From NCBI RefSeq assembly GCF_040654195.1, contig NZ_JBFAHM010000005.1, forward strand, positions 496,001 through 560,000: 64,000 nucleotides of DNA, read 5' to 3'. Source of the DNA: Hamadaea sp013361475. Its GTDB lineage: Bacteria > Actinomycetota > Actinomycetes > Mycobacteriales > Micromonosporaceae. Of the stretch, positions 43,745 through 51,797 are shown in pieces (positions within the stretch are counted from its first letter, which is position 1; each line of letters starts with the position of its first letter). The notes under the pieces were generated by a model. The model was not told the DNA's origin and did no database searches. It worked only from the letters and a program-made list of their open reading frames with translations. Both the position numbers and the translations under genes were made by a program.

Positions 43745-45841
43745 TTACTGGTAGACGCGGACGTAGTCGACCAGCATCTGCGCGGGGAACGGAGTGGTGG
43801 CGTCCGGCGGGCCGGGCCAGTCACCGCCGACCGCGAGGTTGAGGATCACATAGAAGGGGTGGTCGTAGACCCACGGTCCGCGGGTCGCCTCCACGGTGGC
43901 CTTGCTCGCGTAGAACACCTCGGTGCTGTCCACGAAGAAGCGGATGCCCTTGCTGTCCCACTCCGCCGCGTACACGTGATAGTCCGCGGACAGGTCCGTC
44001 GACCAGATCTTCTCGAACCCATAACCGCCACCCCCGTTGTACGCGGGCGCGTGCAGCGTGGTGTAGCTCCGGGTGGTGTCCTTGCCGAGGATCTCCATGA
44101 TGTCGACCTCGCCGTTGTACGGCCACGGCCGCCCGGTGAGGAAGTCGGCGCCCATCATCCAGAACGCGGGCCAGAAACCGTTGCCCTTGGGCACCTTGAC
44201 CCGCGCCTCGACCCGGCCGTACTGGAAGGTGAACTTTCCGCCGGTGTTCATCCGGTGTGAGGTGTAGCTGCGTCCGCCGACGGTCTCCCGGCGCGCCTCC
44301 ATCACCAGCGAGCCGGTGCCGTTCATCGAGGCGTTGGCGTTGTCGGTGTAGTACTGCAACTCGTTGTTCTGGCCGGTGCCGGTGTCGATCGTCCACTTCG
44401 CCGTGTCCGGCTTGGTGCCGGCCGCGCCGTTGAACTCGTCGCTGAAGACCAGGCGGGTCGCCGGGAAGGTCGGGTCGGCCGGTCGAGCGGGCGGGGTCGT
44501 CGGGTTGCCGCCGGTGCCGTAGACCTGGAATTCCCAGATCGAATAGCCATACGCGCTGCTCCGGGCGGTGCCGTACATCCGCACGTAGCGGCCGGTGCCG
44601 TTGACCGCCAAGGTCTCCTTGAACCCGTGCCCCGTCGCGGTGCTGTAGATCGTGGTCCAGTTCGCGGCGTCCGGCGACACCTGGATCTGGTACGCCGTCG
44701 CGTACGCCGGATCCCATTGCAGGATCACCTGGTGGATGGTGGCCGTCGCACCGAGGTCGACGTAGATCCAGCCGGGGTCCACCCAGCCGGTCGTGGAGCT
44801 GGTCGCCCACCGGGACGCGGGATCGAGGTCGAACGCCCGGGCGGGGGTGCACTCGTAGCAGTTCGCGTCGCTCTGGGAGGTCGACGCCACGCCCGGCTTG
44901 TTGTAGGAGAGCAGGACGTCGCCGCCGGTCGGGGGCGGGCTGCTGGTCGGCGGCGTGCCGCCACCGGTGCGTACGGCGATCTCCCAGAGGGAATAGCCCC
45001 ACTGCGTCGCCCGGGCGGTGCCGTAGACCCGTAGGTAGCGGCCCGATCCGGCGACGGTCAGCGTCTGCGTTCCGCCGGTCGACGTCGTCGTGCTGTAGAC
45101 GGTGGTCCACGTGTTCGCATCCGCCGACACCTGCACCTGGTACGCGGTCGCGTACGCCGTCTCCCAGGTGAGCGTCACCTGGCAGATCGACTGCGCCGAA
45201 CCCAGGTCGACTCGAATCCACTGTGGATCTGTGGCGGCGCTGGACCAGCGGGTTCCGCCGTTGCCGTCGACCGCGGCGCTCGCCGGGGTCCCGGCGTTCT
45301 CGGTGGACGAGGCGGTCGCGGGCTTGTTCAACGCCGCGTTCGTCGTCGTGTCGCAGCCGGTCGACCCGGTCGTGCCGTAGACCTGGAACTCCCAGAGCGA
45401 ATAGCCGTATGCCGTCGCGCGGGCGGTGCCGTAGACCCGCACGTAGCGGCCGGAGCCGGAGACGGCGAGTGTCTGCGTACCGCCGGTCGAGGTCGACGTG
45501 CTGTAGACAGTGGTCCACGTGTTTCCGTCGGCCGACACCTGGATCTGGTACGCCGTCGCGTACGCCGCCTCCCAGCGCAGCACGACCTGGCTGACGGTGG
45601 CGGTGGAGCCGAGGTCGACCCGCAGCCATTGCGGATCGCTGAACGCGCTGGACCAGCGAGTGCCGAGGTCGCCGTCGACCGCGGCGGTGGCGGGGGTGCC
45701 GGCGTTCTCGCTGGACGACGCGGTGACCGGTTTCCCCTGCGAGAGCAGTGGATCGGCGGCGTTGGCCGCGCCGGTCAGCGCGACTGCGAAGCCGGCGGCG
45801 AGCGCGGCGAGGGCGCAGAGCGCCGTCGTGCGTAACTTCAT
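43745..45841 (-). CDS. Secreted GH16 beta-glucanase with three discoidin (CBM32-like) modules
   Basis: A 698-residue exported enzyme. Signal peptide ends ANAADP near 30. Three F5/8-type modules follow at about 32-155, 168-295 and 312-450. They share NKP/GKP, TRWSSA, DPQWxRVDLG, YATAYQIQVSxDxxxW and SGRYVRVYGTAR. GH16 spans about 465-698. It has the catalytic signature GEVDIMEILG with the two glutamates and the central aspartate, plus KWTIDTGTGQNNELQYYTD, GRVEARVKVPKGNGFWPAFW and FYVILNLAVGGDWPG. This is the laminarinase-type (beta-1,3/1,3-1,4-glucanase) branch. GAGGAG precedes ATG 45841. Operator O2 lies 53 bp upstream. Confidence 0.94.
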   Translation of the reverse strand: MKLRTTALCALAALAAGFAVALTGAANAADPLLSQGKPVTASSSENAGTPATAAVDGDLGTRWSSAFSDPQWLRVDLGSTATVSQVVLRWEAAYATAYQIQVSADGNTWTTVYSTSTSTGGTQTLAVSGSGRYVRVYGTARATAYGYSLWEFQVYGTTGSTGCDTTTNAALNKPATASSTENAGTPASAAVDGNGGTRWSSAATDPQWIRVDLGSAQSICQVTLTWETAYATAYQVQVSADANTWTTVYSTTTSTGGTQTLTVAGSGRYLRVYGTARATQWGYSLWEIAVRTGGGTPPTSSPPPTGGDVLLSYNKPGVASTSQSDANCYECTPARAFDLDPASRWATSSTTGWVDPGWIYVDLGATATIHQVILQWDPAYATAYQIQVSPDAANWTTIYSTATGHGFKETLAVNGTGRYVRMYGTARSSAYGYSIWEFQVYGTGGNPTTPPARPADPTFPATRLVFSDEFNGAAGTKPDTAKWTIDTGTGQNNELQYYTDNANASMNGTGSLVMEARRETVGGRSYTSHRMNTGGKFTFQYGRVEARVKVPKGNGFWPAFWMMGADFLTGRPWPYNGEVDIMEILGKDTTRSYTTLHAPAYNGGGGYGFEKIWSTDLSADYHVYAAEWDSKGIRFFVDSTEVFYASKATVEATRGPWVYDHPFYVILNLAVGGDWPGPPDATTPFPAQMLVDYVRVYQ

Positions 45842-45893
45842 GACGTCTCCTCTGTGGGCGGAAGAGGGGTGCCTCTCCGGGACGGGAGAGGCG

Positions 45894-45908
45894 AGGGAGC
45901 GCTCTCTC
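45894..45908. promoter_or_regulatory. CebR-like operator O2, upstream of GH16 gene
   Basis: AGGGAGCGCTCTCTC, an imperfect palindrome around AGCGCT, located in the GH16 promoter region. It has the same right half (GCTCTCT) as O1. Confidence 0.78.
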
Positions 45909-45986
45909 AGAGCATCGTCCAGGCGTCTACCTATGTCAATCTGATGACCGTCGACCTGCGGATTCGTGGACAGCCCATGGAGACGC

Positions 45987-46002
45987 GAGGGAGCGCTCCC
46001 TC
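45987..46002. promoter_or_regulatory. CebR-like operator O3, upstream of glycosyltransferase gene
   Basis: GAGGGAGCGCTCCCTC is a perfect 16-bp palindrome containing the full CebR core. It is 53 bp before the glycosyltransferase start and 79 bp from O2, so the shared spacer carries paired operators. Confidence 0.82.
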
Positions 46003-46054
46003 ATCAAGACGTCCGTCGAGTTTGGCGATCCGGCCGGGTGGGGATGAGCGAGGC

Positions 46055-47083
46055 ATGCCGTCACCCCTACGGATCGCCATGCTCGCCCCGCCTTACTACG
46101 ACATCCCGCCCAGCGGCTACGGCGGCATCGAGATCGTCGTCGCGGACCTCACCGACGCGCTGGTCGCCCGCGGCCACGAGGTGACCCTGATCGGCGCGGG
46201 ATCCGACGGGACCGCCGGGGAGTTCCGGCGTACCTTCGCCGAACCGCAGTCGGACCGCCTGGGTGAGCCGATGCCCGAGGTCATGCACGCGGCGATGGCC
46301 GCCCGGCTGCTGGACGACCTCGACGTGGACATCGTCCACGACCACACGCTGGCCGGGCCGTTGACGGCGGCCGGGCGGCGGGTGCCGACGGTCGCCACGA
46401 TGCACGGCCCGCTGGACGGTGAGCCCGGCGAGTACTACCGCCAGTTCGGCAAGGACCTGTCCCTGGTGGCGATCTCGGAGTCGCAGCGCTCGCACGCCGC
46501 CGATCTGAACTGGGTCGCTACCGTCTACAACGGACTCCAGGTCGCCGACTACCCGTTCCGCGAGACGAAAGAGGACTGGGTCCTGTTCCTCGGCCGCTTC
46601 GCTGAGGACAAGGGGGCCGACCTGGCGATCAAGGCTGCGCGCGAAGCCGGGCGCCCGCTGGTGCTGGCCGGGAAGATGAACGAGCCCGCCGAGGAGGCGT
46701 ACTTCGACGAGGTGGTACGCCCGCTGCTCGGCAGCGGCGTGACCTACGTCGGCGAGGCCGACGCCGCGCTCAAACGAGAGCTGTACGCCAAGGCGTCCTG
46801 CCTGCTCTTCCCGATCCGCTGGCCGGAGCCGTTCGGCATGGTGATGATCGAGGCGATGGCCTGCGGGACTCCGGTGGTGGCGTTGGCCGAGGGATCGGTC
46901 CCCGAAGTCGTCGACCACGGGCGTACGGGTTTCGTGTGCGCCGAGCCGGCGGAGCTGGCCGCCGCCCTCGACCGGCTGCCGGAGCTGACCGCCCGCGACT
47001 GCCGCGTCCATGTCGAGCAGCGGTTCGATGTGGCCACGATGGCCGCCGGATATGAAGAGGTCTATCGGTCGGTGCTCGGCTGA
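46055..47083 (+). CDS. GT4-type glycosyltransferase
   Basis: A 342-residue cytoplasmic enzyme starting MPSPLRIAMLAPPYYDIPPS. The N-terminal Rossmann half has GYGGIEIVVADLTDALVARG and DIVHDHTLAG. The C-terminal half has LFLGRFAEDKGADLAIKAAR, LLFPIRWPEPFGMVMIEAMA and CGTPVVALAEGSVPEVVDHG, with the E-x7-E nucleotide-sugar motif. GT4 retaining transferases act on many acceptors; the target cannot be read. Operator O3 upstream suggests co-control with the GH16 enzyme. The longer upstream reading through the operator is rejected. Confidence 0.88.
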   Translation: MPSPLRIAMLAPPYYDIPPSGYGGIEIVVADLTDALVARGHEVTLIGAGSDGTAGEFRRTFAEPQSDRLGEPMPEVMHAAMAARLLDDLDVDIVHDHTLAGPLTAAGRRVPTVATMHGPLDGEPGEYYRQFGKDLSLVAISESQRSHAADLNWVATVYNGLQVADYPFRETKEDWVLFLGRFAEDKGADLAIKAAREAGRPLVLAGKMNEPAEEAYFDEVVRPLLGSGVTYVGEADAALKRELYAKASCLLFPIRWPEPFGMVMIEAMACGTPVVALAEGSVPEVVDHGRTGFVCAEPAELAAALDRLPELTARDCRVHVEQRFDVATMAAGYEEVYRSVLG

Positions 47084-47223
47084 CTGAACGCTCAGGCTAT
47101 TCTCAGGTTTGCCATGCCACGGTCGCCCGGATGGTTAGTGATCGTCGTTTTCTGCCCGCGAAACGGCCACGGCATGGTACGAAAAGGTGACCATCAACCT
47201 CGAGGTGCGTTCGGGGGTAATCG

Positions 47224-47445
47224 ATGAACGACCAGATCAGTACCGATCCGATGCTGGCGGACGCGGTGTGGCGGAAGAGCGCCCGCAGCAGCCCCAGTGG
47301 CGACAACTGCGTCGAAGTCGCCTTCGTCCCGGCCGGTGTGGCCGTCCGGGACTCGAAGAACCCCGGCGGGGGAGCTCTCCTGTTCACCGAACAGGAATGG
47401 GCGGCCTTCGTCGCGGGAACCAAGGACGGCGAGTTCGACCTGTAG
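47224..47445 (+). CDS. DUF397 protein
   Basis: A 73-residue protein. WRKSARSSPSGDNCVEVAFV, VAVRDSKNPGGGALLFTEQE and WAAFVAGTKDGEFDL are the full DUF397 pattern. In actinobacteria DUF397 genes are usually beside an XRE/DUF5753 regulator and act with it in development. No such regulator adjoins this copy, so it is an orphan within the window. GGGGGTAATCG lies before ATG 47224. Confidence 0.9.
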   Translation: MNDQISTDPMLADAVWRKSARSSPSGDNCVEVAFVPAGVAVRDSKNPGGGALLFTEQEWAAFVAGTKDGEFDL

Positions 47446-47458
47446 CACCGCATACGGC

Positions 47459-47488
47459 AAAGGGAGGGCCCCGGCCGGCCCTCCCTTT
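47459..47488. terminator. Hairpin terminator with T-run
   Basis: AAAGGGAGGGCC at 47459-47470 and GGCCCTCCCTTT at 47477-47488. The arms give short A/T tracts on both strands, so it can end both the DUF397 gene and the convergent monooxygenase gene. Confidence 0.85.
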
Positions 47489-47510
47489 GCCCTGCGTCCG
47501 CTGGATATGG

Positions 47511-48710
47511 CTAGCTCAAGTGCTCCGGGCGTACGCCGAAGCCGATCATCCGGGCCGGCAGCGCTTGGAGCCCCGGCAGGCGGCGCAGCAGGCGGATCGG
47601 CCAGGGCGCGGTGATCCGGCCCGTCGCGTGCAACAGCGGATCGACGATCCGGCGTTGGGCCAGCCGCTGGACGTTCTGGGTCAGCACGGTCGGCCGGCGG
47701 CGGCGGCGCTCCACCTCAGCCAGTTCGGCGGCGGTCGGCGTACGCCCCGCCTGCAGGATCGGGCCGAGCAGGCGAGCGGCGGCTACCGCGTCCTGCACCG
47801 CGAGGTTCACCCCGACGCCACCGATCGGCGACATCGCATGGGCCGCATCCCCGATCAGCAACGCGCCGGGCGCGTGCCACTCGTCGAGCCGGTTGACCGT
47901 GACGGTCAGCAGCTTCACGTCGTCCCATGTGGACAGCTCGCCGACCCGGTCGGCCAGCGGCGGGGCGAGGCGGGCGACGTGCGCCCGCAACGAGTCCAGC
48001 CCCTCGGCCCGGATGGCGGCGTACCCGCCCTTGGCGATCACGAACGCGCACTGGAAGTACTCGCCGCGATCGATGCACAGCATCAAGCCGCCGGCGCCGA
48101 CGCGCATGTCCAGCCCCTCGGGGTCGGACGGCCGCCGCGAGATCCGGAACCACAGGACGTCCATCGGGGCGGCATAGGTCCGCGGACGCAGGCCCAGCTC
48201 ATCGCGTACCAGTGAATCCCGGCCGTCACACGCGACCGTGAGCCGGGCGCGGATCTCGACCTCCCCGTCCGGGCCGTCCGCGACCACCCCCGTGACCGCG
48301 CCGTCGGGACTACGCCGCAGGCCGGTGACCTTGGTCGACCGCAGCAACCGGAAGGTCGGCAGCTGAGCGCCCTCGCGGGCGAGCAGCTCGAGGAAGTCCC
48401 ATTGCGGCAGGAACATGAGGTAGGGGTGCGCCCCGGGGAGGCGTCCGAAGTCGGCGACCTGGTAGGTGCCGTCGTCGAAGGTGACCCGCAGGCCGCGCAC
48501 CTTACGGCCGGGCAGCTCGTCGATCTGCTGGCCGAGGCCGACCTCGTCGAGCAGGGTCAGGGTCGACGAGTGGACGGTGTCGCCGCGGAAGTCCCGCAGG
48601 AAGTCCGCGTGCTTCTCCAGGACGGTGACGTCGACGCCCTGGCGGGCGAGCAGCAGGCCGAGCACCAGTCCGGCGGGGCCGCCGCCGACGACGCAGACCG
48701 TGGTCTCCAT
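47511..48710 (-). CDS. FAD-dependent aromatic monooxygenase
   Basis: A 399-residue flavoprotein starting METTVCVVGGGPAGLVLGLL. GGGPAGLVLGLLLARQGVDV is the FAD dinucleotide motif, ACDGRDSLVRDELGL is the DG motif, and GALLIGDAAHAMSPIGGVGV is the GD motif. FLRDFRGDTVHSSTLTLLDE is typical of the actinobacterial PHBH/UbiH-like group. It probably hydroxylates an aromatic compound with NAD(P)H. GGAGG lies six bases before ATG 48710. It is divergent from a TetR gene with two palindromic sites between them, so it is likely induced by its substrate. Confidence 0.9.
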   Translation of the reverse strand: METTVCVVGGGPAGLVLGLLLARQGVDVTVLEKHADFLRDFRGDTVHSSTLTLLDEVGLGQQIDELPGRKVRGLRVTFDDGTYQVADFGRLPGAHPYLMFLPQWDFLELLAREGAQLPTFRLLRSTKVTGLRRSPDGAVTGVVADGPDGEVEIRARLTVACDGRDSLVRDELGLRPRTYAAPMDVLWFRISRRPSDPEGLDMRVGAGGLMLCIDRGEYFQCAFVIAKGGYAAIRAEGLDSLRAHVARLAPPLADRVGELSTWDDVKLLTVTVNRLDEWHAPGALLIGDAAHAMSPIGGVGVNLAVQDAVAAARLLGPILQAGRTPTAAELAEVERRRRRPTVLTQNVQRLAQRRIVDPLLHATGRITAPWPIRLLRRLPGLQALPARMIGFGVRPEHLS

Positions 48711-48727
48711 GAGTTCCTCCCCTAATA

Positions 48728-48785
48728 GCAACTCCCGTTGCATTTGAGTCTGCCACCGCTCGGACATTAAAGCAACAGTCGGTGC
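48728..48785. promoter_or_regulatory. Two probable TetR operators
   Basis: GCAAC-TCCC-GTTGC (48728-48741) is a perfect palindrome. GCAAC-AGTC-GGTGC (48772-48785) is a near copy 44 bp away. They flank the divergent promoters of the monooxygenase and TetR genes. Confidence 0.72.
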
Positions 48786-48799
48786 GATAAGCTTGGGTC

Positions 48800-49450
48800 A
48801 TGACGGAGACAGTGCGGCGGCCGGGCGGGCGGAGCGCGCGGGTCCGTGGCGCGGTCCTGGCCGCGACCAGAGAGCTGCTGACCGAGGGGTACGCCGAGCT
48901 GACCGTCGATCGGATCGCCGCCGTCGCCGGCGTGAACAAGACCTCGATCTACCGGCGCTGGACCGATCTCGAAGGGGTGCTCGGCGACCTGCTCGCCGAG
49001 TACGCCACCGAGGCGGTGCCGATCCCGGACACCGGTGACCTCGACCGGGACCTGGTCGAGCTGGCCCTGCTGATCCGACGCGGGATGAGCGGTGAACCGG
49101 GCGACCTCATCGCCGGGCTGGCCGCCGCCGCCCCGCGGAACGAACGGGCGGCTCAGGTGGTCCGGGGCTTCTTCCTCGAGCGCTTCGGGCTGGCACAGTC
49201 GATCGTGGACAAAGCCATCGCACGCGACGAACTGCCGGTAGGGACCGACGCCCGAGCGGCCATCGAGACCATCGGCGCGCCCTTCTTCCTCCGCCTCCTC
49301 GTCACCCGGCAACCGATCGACGAGGCATTCGCGCGGCGTACGGCGGCCGCCGGGGTGGCCGCGTTGCGGGCCGGGGTCTTCAGTCCTCCCGCCACGGCTG
49401 CCAAGGCAGCCGCTCCCGCCAGCCCGGCTGGTCGAACGCCCACGCCGTGA
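48800..49450 (+). CDS. TetR-family regulator of the divergent monooxygenase
   Basis: A 216-residue regulator starting MTETVRRPGGRSARVRGAVL. The HTH is LTVDRIAAVAGVNKTSIYRR, followed by WTDLEGVLGDLLAEYA. The ligand domain has LVELALLIRRGMSGEPGDL and IETIGAPFFLRLLVTRQPID, matching TetR_C_16-type domains. The last 25 residues (SPPATAAKAAAPASPAGRTP) are low-complexity and lie opposite the end of the convergent gene at 49380. It probably represses the FAD monooxygenase and itself. Confidence 0.88.
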   Translation: MTETVRRPGGRSARVRGAVLAATRELLTEGYAELTVDRIAAVAGVNKTSIYRRWTDLEGVLGDLLAEYATEAVPIPDTGDLDRDLVELALLIRRGMSGEPGDLIAGLAAAAPRNERAAQVVRGFFLERFGLAQSIVDKAIARDELPVGTDARAAIETIGAPFFLRLLVTRQPIDEAFARRTAAAGVAALRAGVFSPPATAAKAAAPASPAGRTPTP

Positions 49451-49718
49451 CCACCTGACGGACCTGCTCCGCATCCGGCGTACGCGCCTCGAAATGCGCC
49501 TCCGGCCCGCCTTCGCGGAACTCGACGCGGAAACTCCCGTCGTCGTCCCGGTACGCCTGGATGAAGTGCTGCCACGCGGACGGCCGATCGTGGCGCTCGA
49601 CGACGAGGAACCGGCGATCGGCGCTCAAGCCGTCGACCAGCAAGCCCAACTGCTCCTCCGACGGGTCGTCCCAGGAGTCGCCGTCCGCTTCGGTCACACG
49701 CAGTCGGGGCAGCAGCAT
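49380..49718 (-). CDS. Hypothetical small protein
   Basis: A 112-residue acidic protein, MLLPRLRVTEADGDSWDDPS. Segments LGLLVDGLSADRRFLVVERH, HFIQAYRDDDGSFRVEFREG and AEQVRQVVTAWAFDQPGWRE suggest an alpha/beta fold related to small actinobacterial proteins of unknown role. Its end overlaps the TetR gene by 71 bp in the convergent direction, and both frames look like coding sequence. I cannot assign a family. Confidence 0.65.
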   Translation of the reverse strand: MLLPRLRVTEADGDSWDDPSEEQLGLLVDGLSADRRFLVVERHDRPSAWQHFIQAYRDDDGSFRVEFREGGPEAHFEARTPDAEQVRQVVTAWAFDQPGWRERLPWQPWRED

Positions 49719-49749
49719 GCGGTGACTCTAACCGGCCCCTCCTCGCTGG

Positions 49750-49814
49750 CGCTGGATCAGGGATCCCGGTCGAATCTTGACCCAAGATTCGACCCAGATC
49801 CCTGATCCAGCGCG
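49750..49814. repeat. Family A palindrome, copy A4 (compensatory change)
   Basis: Arms 49750-49780 and 49784-49814 (31 bp) around ACC. Where other copies have GGGTTC/GAACCC, this one has GGGATC/GATCCC, so both arms changed together. The interior dinucleotide is CC on the left and TG on the folded right arm. Confidence 0.93.
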
Positions 49815-49846
49815 GAAGACGGGACGGGACGGGGTGGGCTGAGTCG

Positions 49847-50335
49847 TCAGCAGAGCAGGTTCGGGGGGTGCGGGCTGCCTGCCAGGCCCGGGGTCAGCTT
49901 GGCGATGAGCGTCCAGATCTCGGGCTGCGACCGGGCGGCGTCGGCGGCCAAGTCGTCGGTCGTGCGCAGCAGTGCCAGGTGACGGCAGGCATGGGCGGCC
50001 ACGGCGTCGGCGTCGATGCTCGGCGGGCTGGGCACGAGCGGGCCGATGCCCGCGCGCATGCCGTCGACGGCCACGTCGGCCGTGGCCAGCTCCGGTCGCC
50101 GATCGGGCAGCGCGGCATAGGTGAGGACCAGCCCGTCCGGCGTATGCCGCCAGGACGTCGAGTGCAGCAGGCCGCCGGGGGTGCAGAGTTTCAGCCCGGA
50201 CAGGCCGAGCGCGACGTCGTCGGGAAACGCGCCGCTCCGTAGTCCCGCGTGCACGGTGCGATAGCGCAGCCGCCCGTCCCGCTGGGAGAGCAGGACGACT
50301 TCTACGGTGGTCGGGATGCCGGTGCCCGGGATCAT
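49847..50335 (-). CDS. Hypothetical protein, unknown family
   Basis: A 162-residue protein starting MIPGTGIPTTVEVVLLSQRD. The first half has beta strands (RLRYRTVHAGLRSGAFPDDV, LLHSTSWRHTPDGLVLTYAA) that loosely recall a NUDIX-like fold, but the NUDIX box GX5EX7REUXEEXGU is absent. The second half is helical (DADAVAAHACRHLALLRTTD, SQPEIWTLIAKLTPGLAG). It is divergent from the amidohydrolase. I can give no function. Confidence 0.6.
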   Translation of the reverse strand: MIPGTGIPTTVEVVLLSQRDGRLRYRTVHAGLRSGAFPDDVALGLSGLKLCTPGGLLHSTSWRHTPDGLVLTYAALPDRRPELATADVAVDGMRAGIGPLVPSPPSIDADAVAAHACRHLALLRTTDDLAADAARSQPEIWTLIAKLTPGLAGSPHPPNLLC

Positions 50336-50439
50336 CAAGCTACTGTGCCTGTTGTTGCCACCAGTTTGCAATAAGACGCGCGTGCGATGTCGGTCGGCGC
50401 TCTGGCCGGCGGGTGGTGGCCGGCCGGTACCGTGTGTCC

Positions 50440-51594
50440 ATGTTGGCGCTGCGAGCCGCCCGCCTGTTCGACGGAGAGAGCTCCGCTCTCGTGGAACAGC
50501 CGGTCGTACTGGTCGATCAGGGACAGATCGTGGCGGCGGCCGCCGGCCTGGAGCCGCCCGCCGACGCGGAGGTCGTCGACCTCGGTGACGCGACCCTGGT
50601 GCCCGGCCTGGTGGACGCGCACATCCATCTGACCTTCGACGCGAGCACCGATCCGGTCGGGCGGTTCGATCGGGTGGACGACGCGGAACTGCTGGCTGGA
50701 GCGCGGGTGGCCGCCGAGCGGGCACTGCAGGCCGGCGTGACGACCGTCCGTGATCTCGGCGATCGCAACTATGTGACGCTGGCCCTTCGCGGCGATCCCG
50801 GGCTGCCCCGCATTCTCAGCGCGGGTCCGCCGATCACCTCGATGAAGGGGCACTGCTGGTTCCTGGGCGGCGAGGCGCTGGGCGTCGACGGCGTACGCCG
50901 GGCTGTTCGCGAGCGGGCGGAACGAGGAGTCGACGTCGTCAAGGTGATGGCGACCGGTGGTGAACTGACCGCCGGTACGCAGCCGCACCTGGCCCAGTTC
51001 GGGTTGGCCGCCATGCGGGCGGCCGTCGAGGAGGCGCATCGAGCCGGGTTGCCCATCACGGCCCACGCCCACGGTGCGCCCGGCATCTTCAACGCCGCCT
51101 CGGCCGGGTTCGACTCCGTGGAGCACTGCTCGTTCACCACGGAGACCGGGGCGTCCCCCGACGCCGGGATCATCCAGGCGCTGCTCACGAACGGTGTCAC
51201 CGTCTCGGCCACGCTCGGTCATCTGCCCGGATTCCCCCTACCGCCCCGGATCGCGGCATTGATCCCGCAACTGTCGGGTGTGTTCCACCAGATCCGGGAG
51301 GCGGGCGTACCGGTGGTGTGCAGCAGCGACGGGGGGATCGGCCCGGCCAAGCCGCACGACTGCCTCCCGTACGGCGTCGGCGAGATGGTGACCCTGCTCG
51401 GCTACACCCCGGCCGAAGCCCTGCGCTCGATGACCTCCCAAGCGGCGGACCTCTGCCGGATCGGCGACCGCGTCGGGCGTATCCGGCCTGGTTACGAGGC
51501 GGACCTGCTGGCCGTCGCGGGGAATCCGCTGACCGACCCCGAAGCGATCCACGACGTCGTCGGGGTGTGGCGCGGCGGCGTACGCGTCCGCTGA
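50440..51594 (+). CDS. Metal-dependent amidohydrolase
   Basis: A 384-residue cytoplasmic hydrolase starting MLALRAARLFDGESSALVEQ. The first metal motif is LVDAHIHLTFDAS. VVKVMATGGEL carries the usual Lys at the metal bridge, PITAHAHGAPG and GFDSVEHCSF give the His ligands, and VVCSSDGGIG the Asp. It ends with ALRSMTSQAADLCRIGDRVG and RIRPGYEADLLAVAGNPLTD, the normal imidazolonepropionase/prolidase-like tail. Members hydrolyse amides or C-N bonds in small rings or dipeptides; no substrate is clear. ATG 50440 gives the family's N-terminus. Copy A5 follows the stop. Confidence 0.88.
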   Translation: MLALRAARLFDGESSALVEQPVVLVDQGQIVAAAAGLEPPADAEVVDLGDATLVPGLVDAHIHLTFDASTDPVGRFDRVDDAELLAGARVAAERALQAGVTTVRDLGDRNYVTLALRGDPGLPRILSAGPPITSMKGHCWFLGGEALGVDGVRRAVRERAERGVDVVKVMATGGELTAGTQPHLAQFGLAAMRAAVEEAHRAGLPITAHAHGAPGIFNAASAGFDSVEHCSFTTETGASPDAGIIQALLTNGVTVSATLGHLPGFPLPPRIAALIPQLSGVFHQIREAGVPVVCSSDGGIGPAKPHDCLPYGVGEMVTLLGYTPAEALRSMTSQAADLCRIGDRVGRIRPGYEADLLAVAGNPLTDPEAIHDVVGVWRGGVRVR

Positions 51595-51608
51595 CCGACC
51601 GCGCTGCC

Positions 51609-51720
51609 CGCTGGATCAGGGTTCCCCGTCGAATCTTGCGCCAAGATTCGACCGAGAACCCTGATCCAGCGCCGACCGAGAACCCTGATCCAGCGCCGAC
51701 CGAGAACCCTGATCCAGCGC
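51609..51720. repeat. Family A palindrome A5 with a three-copy 24-bp tandem expansion
   Basis: Arms 51609-51638 and 51642-51671 (30 bp) around CGC. The right-arm end is then repeated. Three head-to-tail units opening CGACCGAGAACCCTGATCCA, each 24 bp, occupy 51649-51672, 51673-51696 and 51697-51720. The interior of the left arm (TTCCCCGTCG) no longer matches the repeated right half. Confidence 0.93.
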
Positions 51721-51797
51721 CGAACGCGGGGAGCGAGGGCTGGAGCAGCGGAAACGGCGAAAGGGCAAGCTCGCGCATTTCGGGGTATAGATGAGTC

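Noticed and set aside
51609..51720. CRISPR-like array
   Set aside because: The 24-bp units are directly adjacent with no spacers and no cas gene is present.
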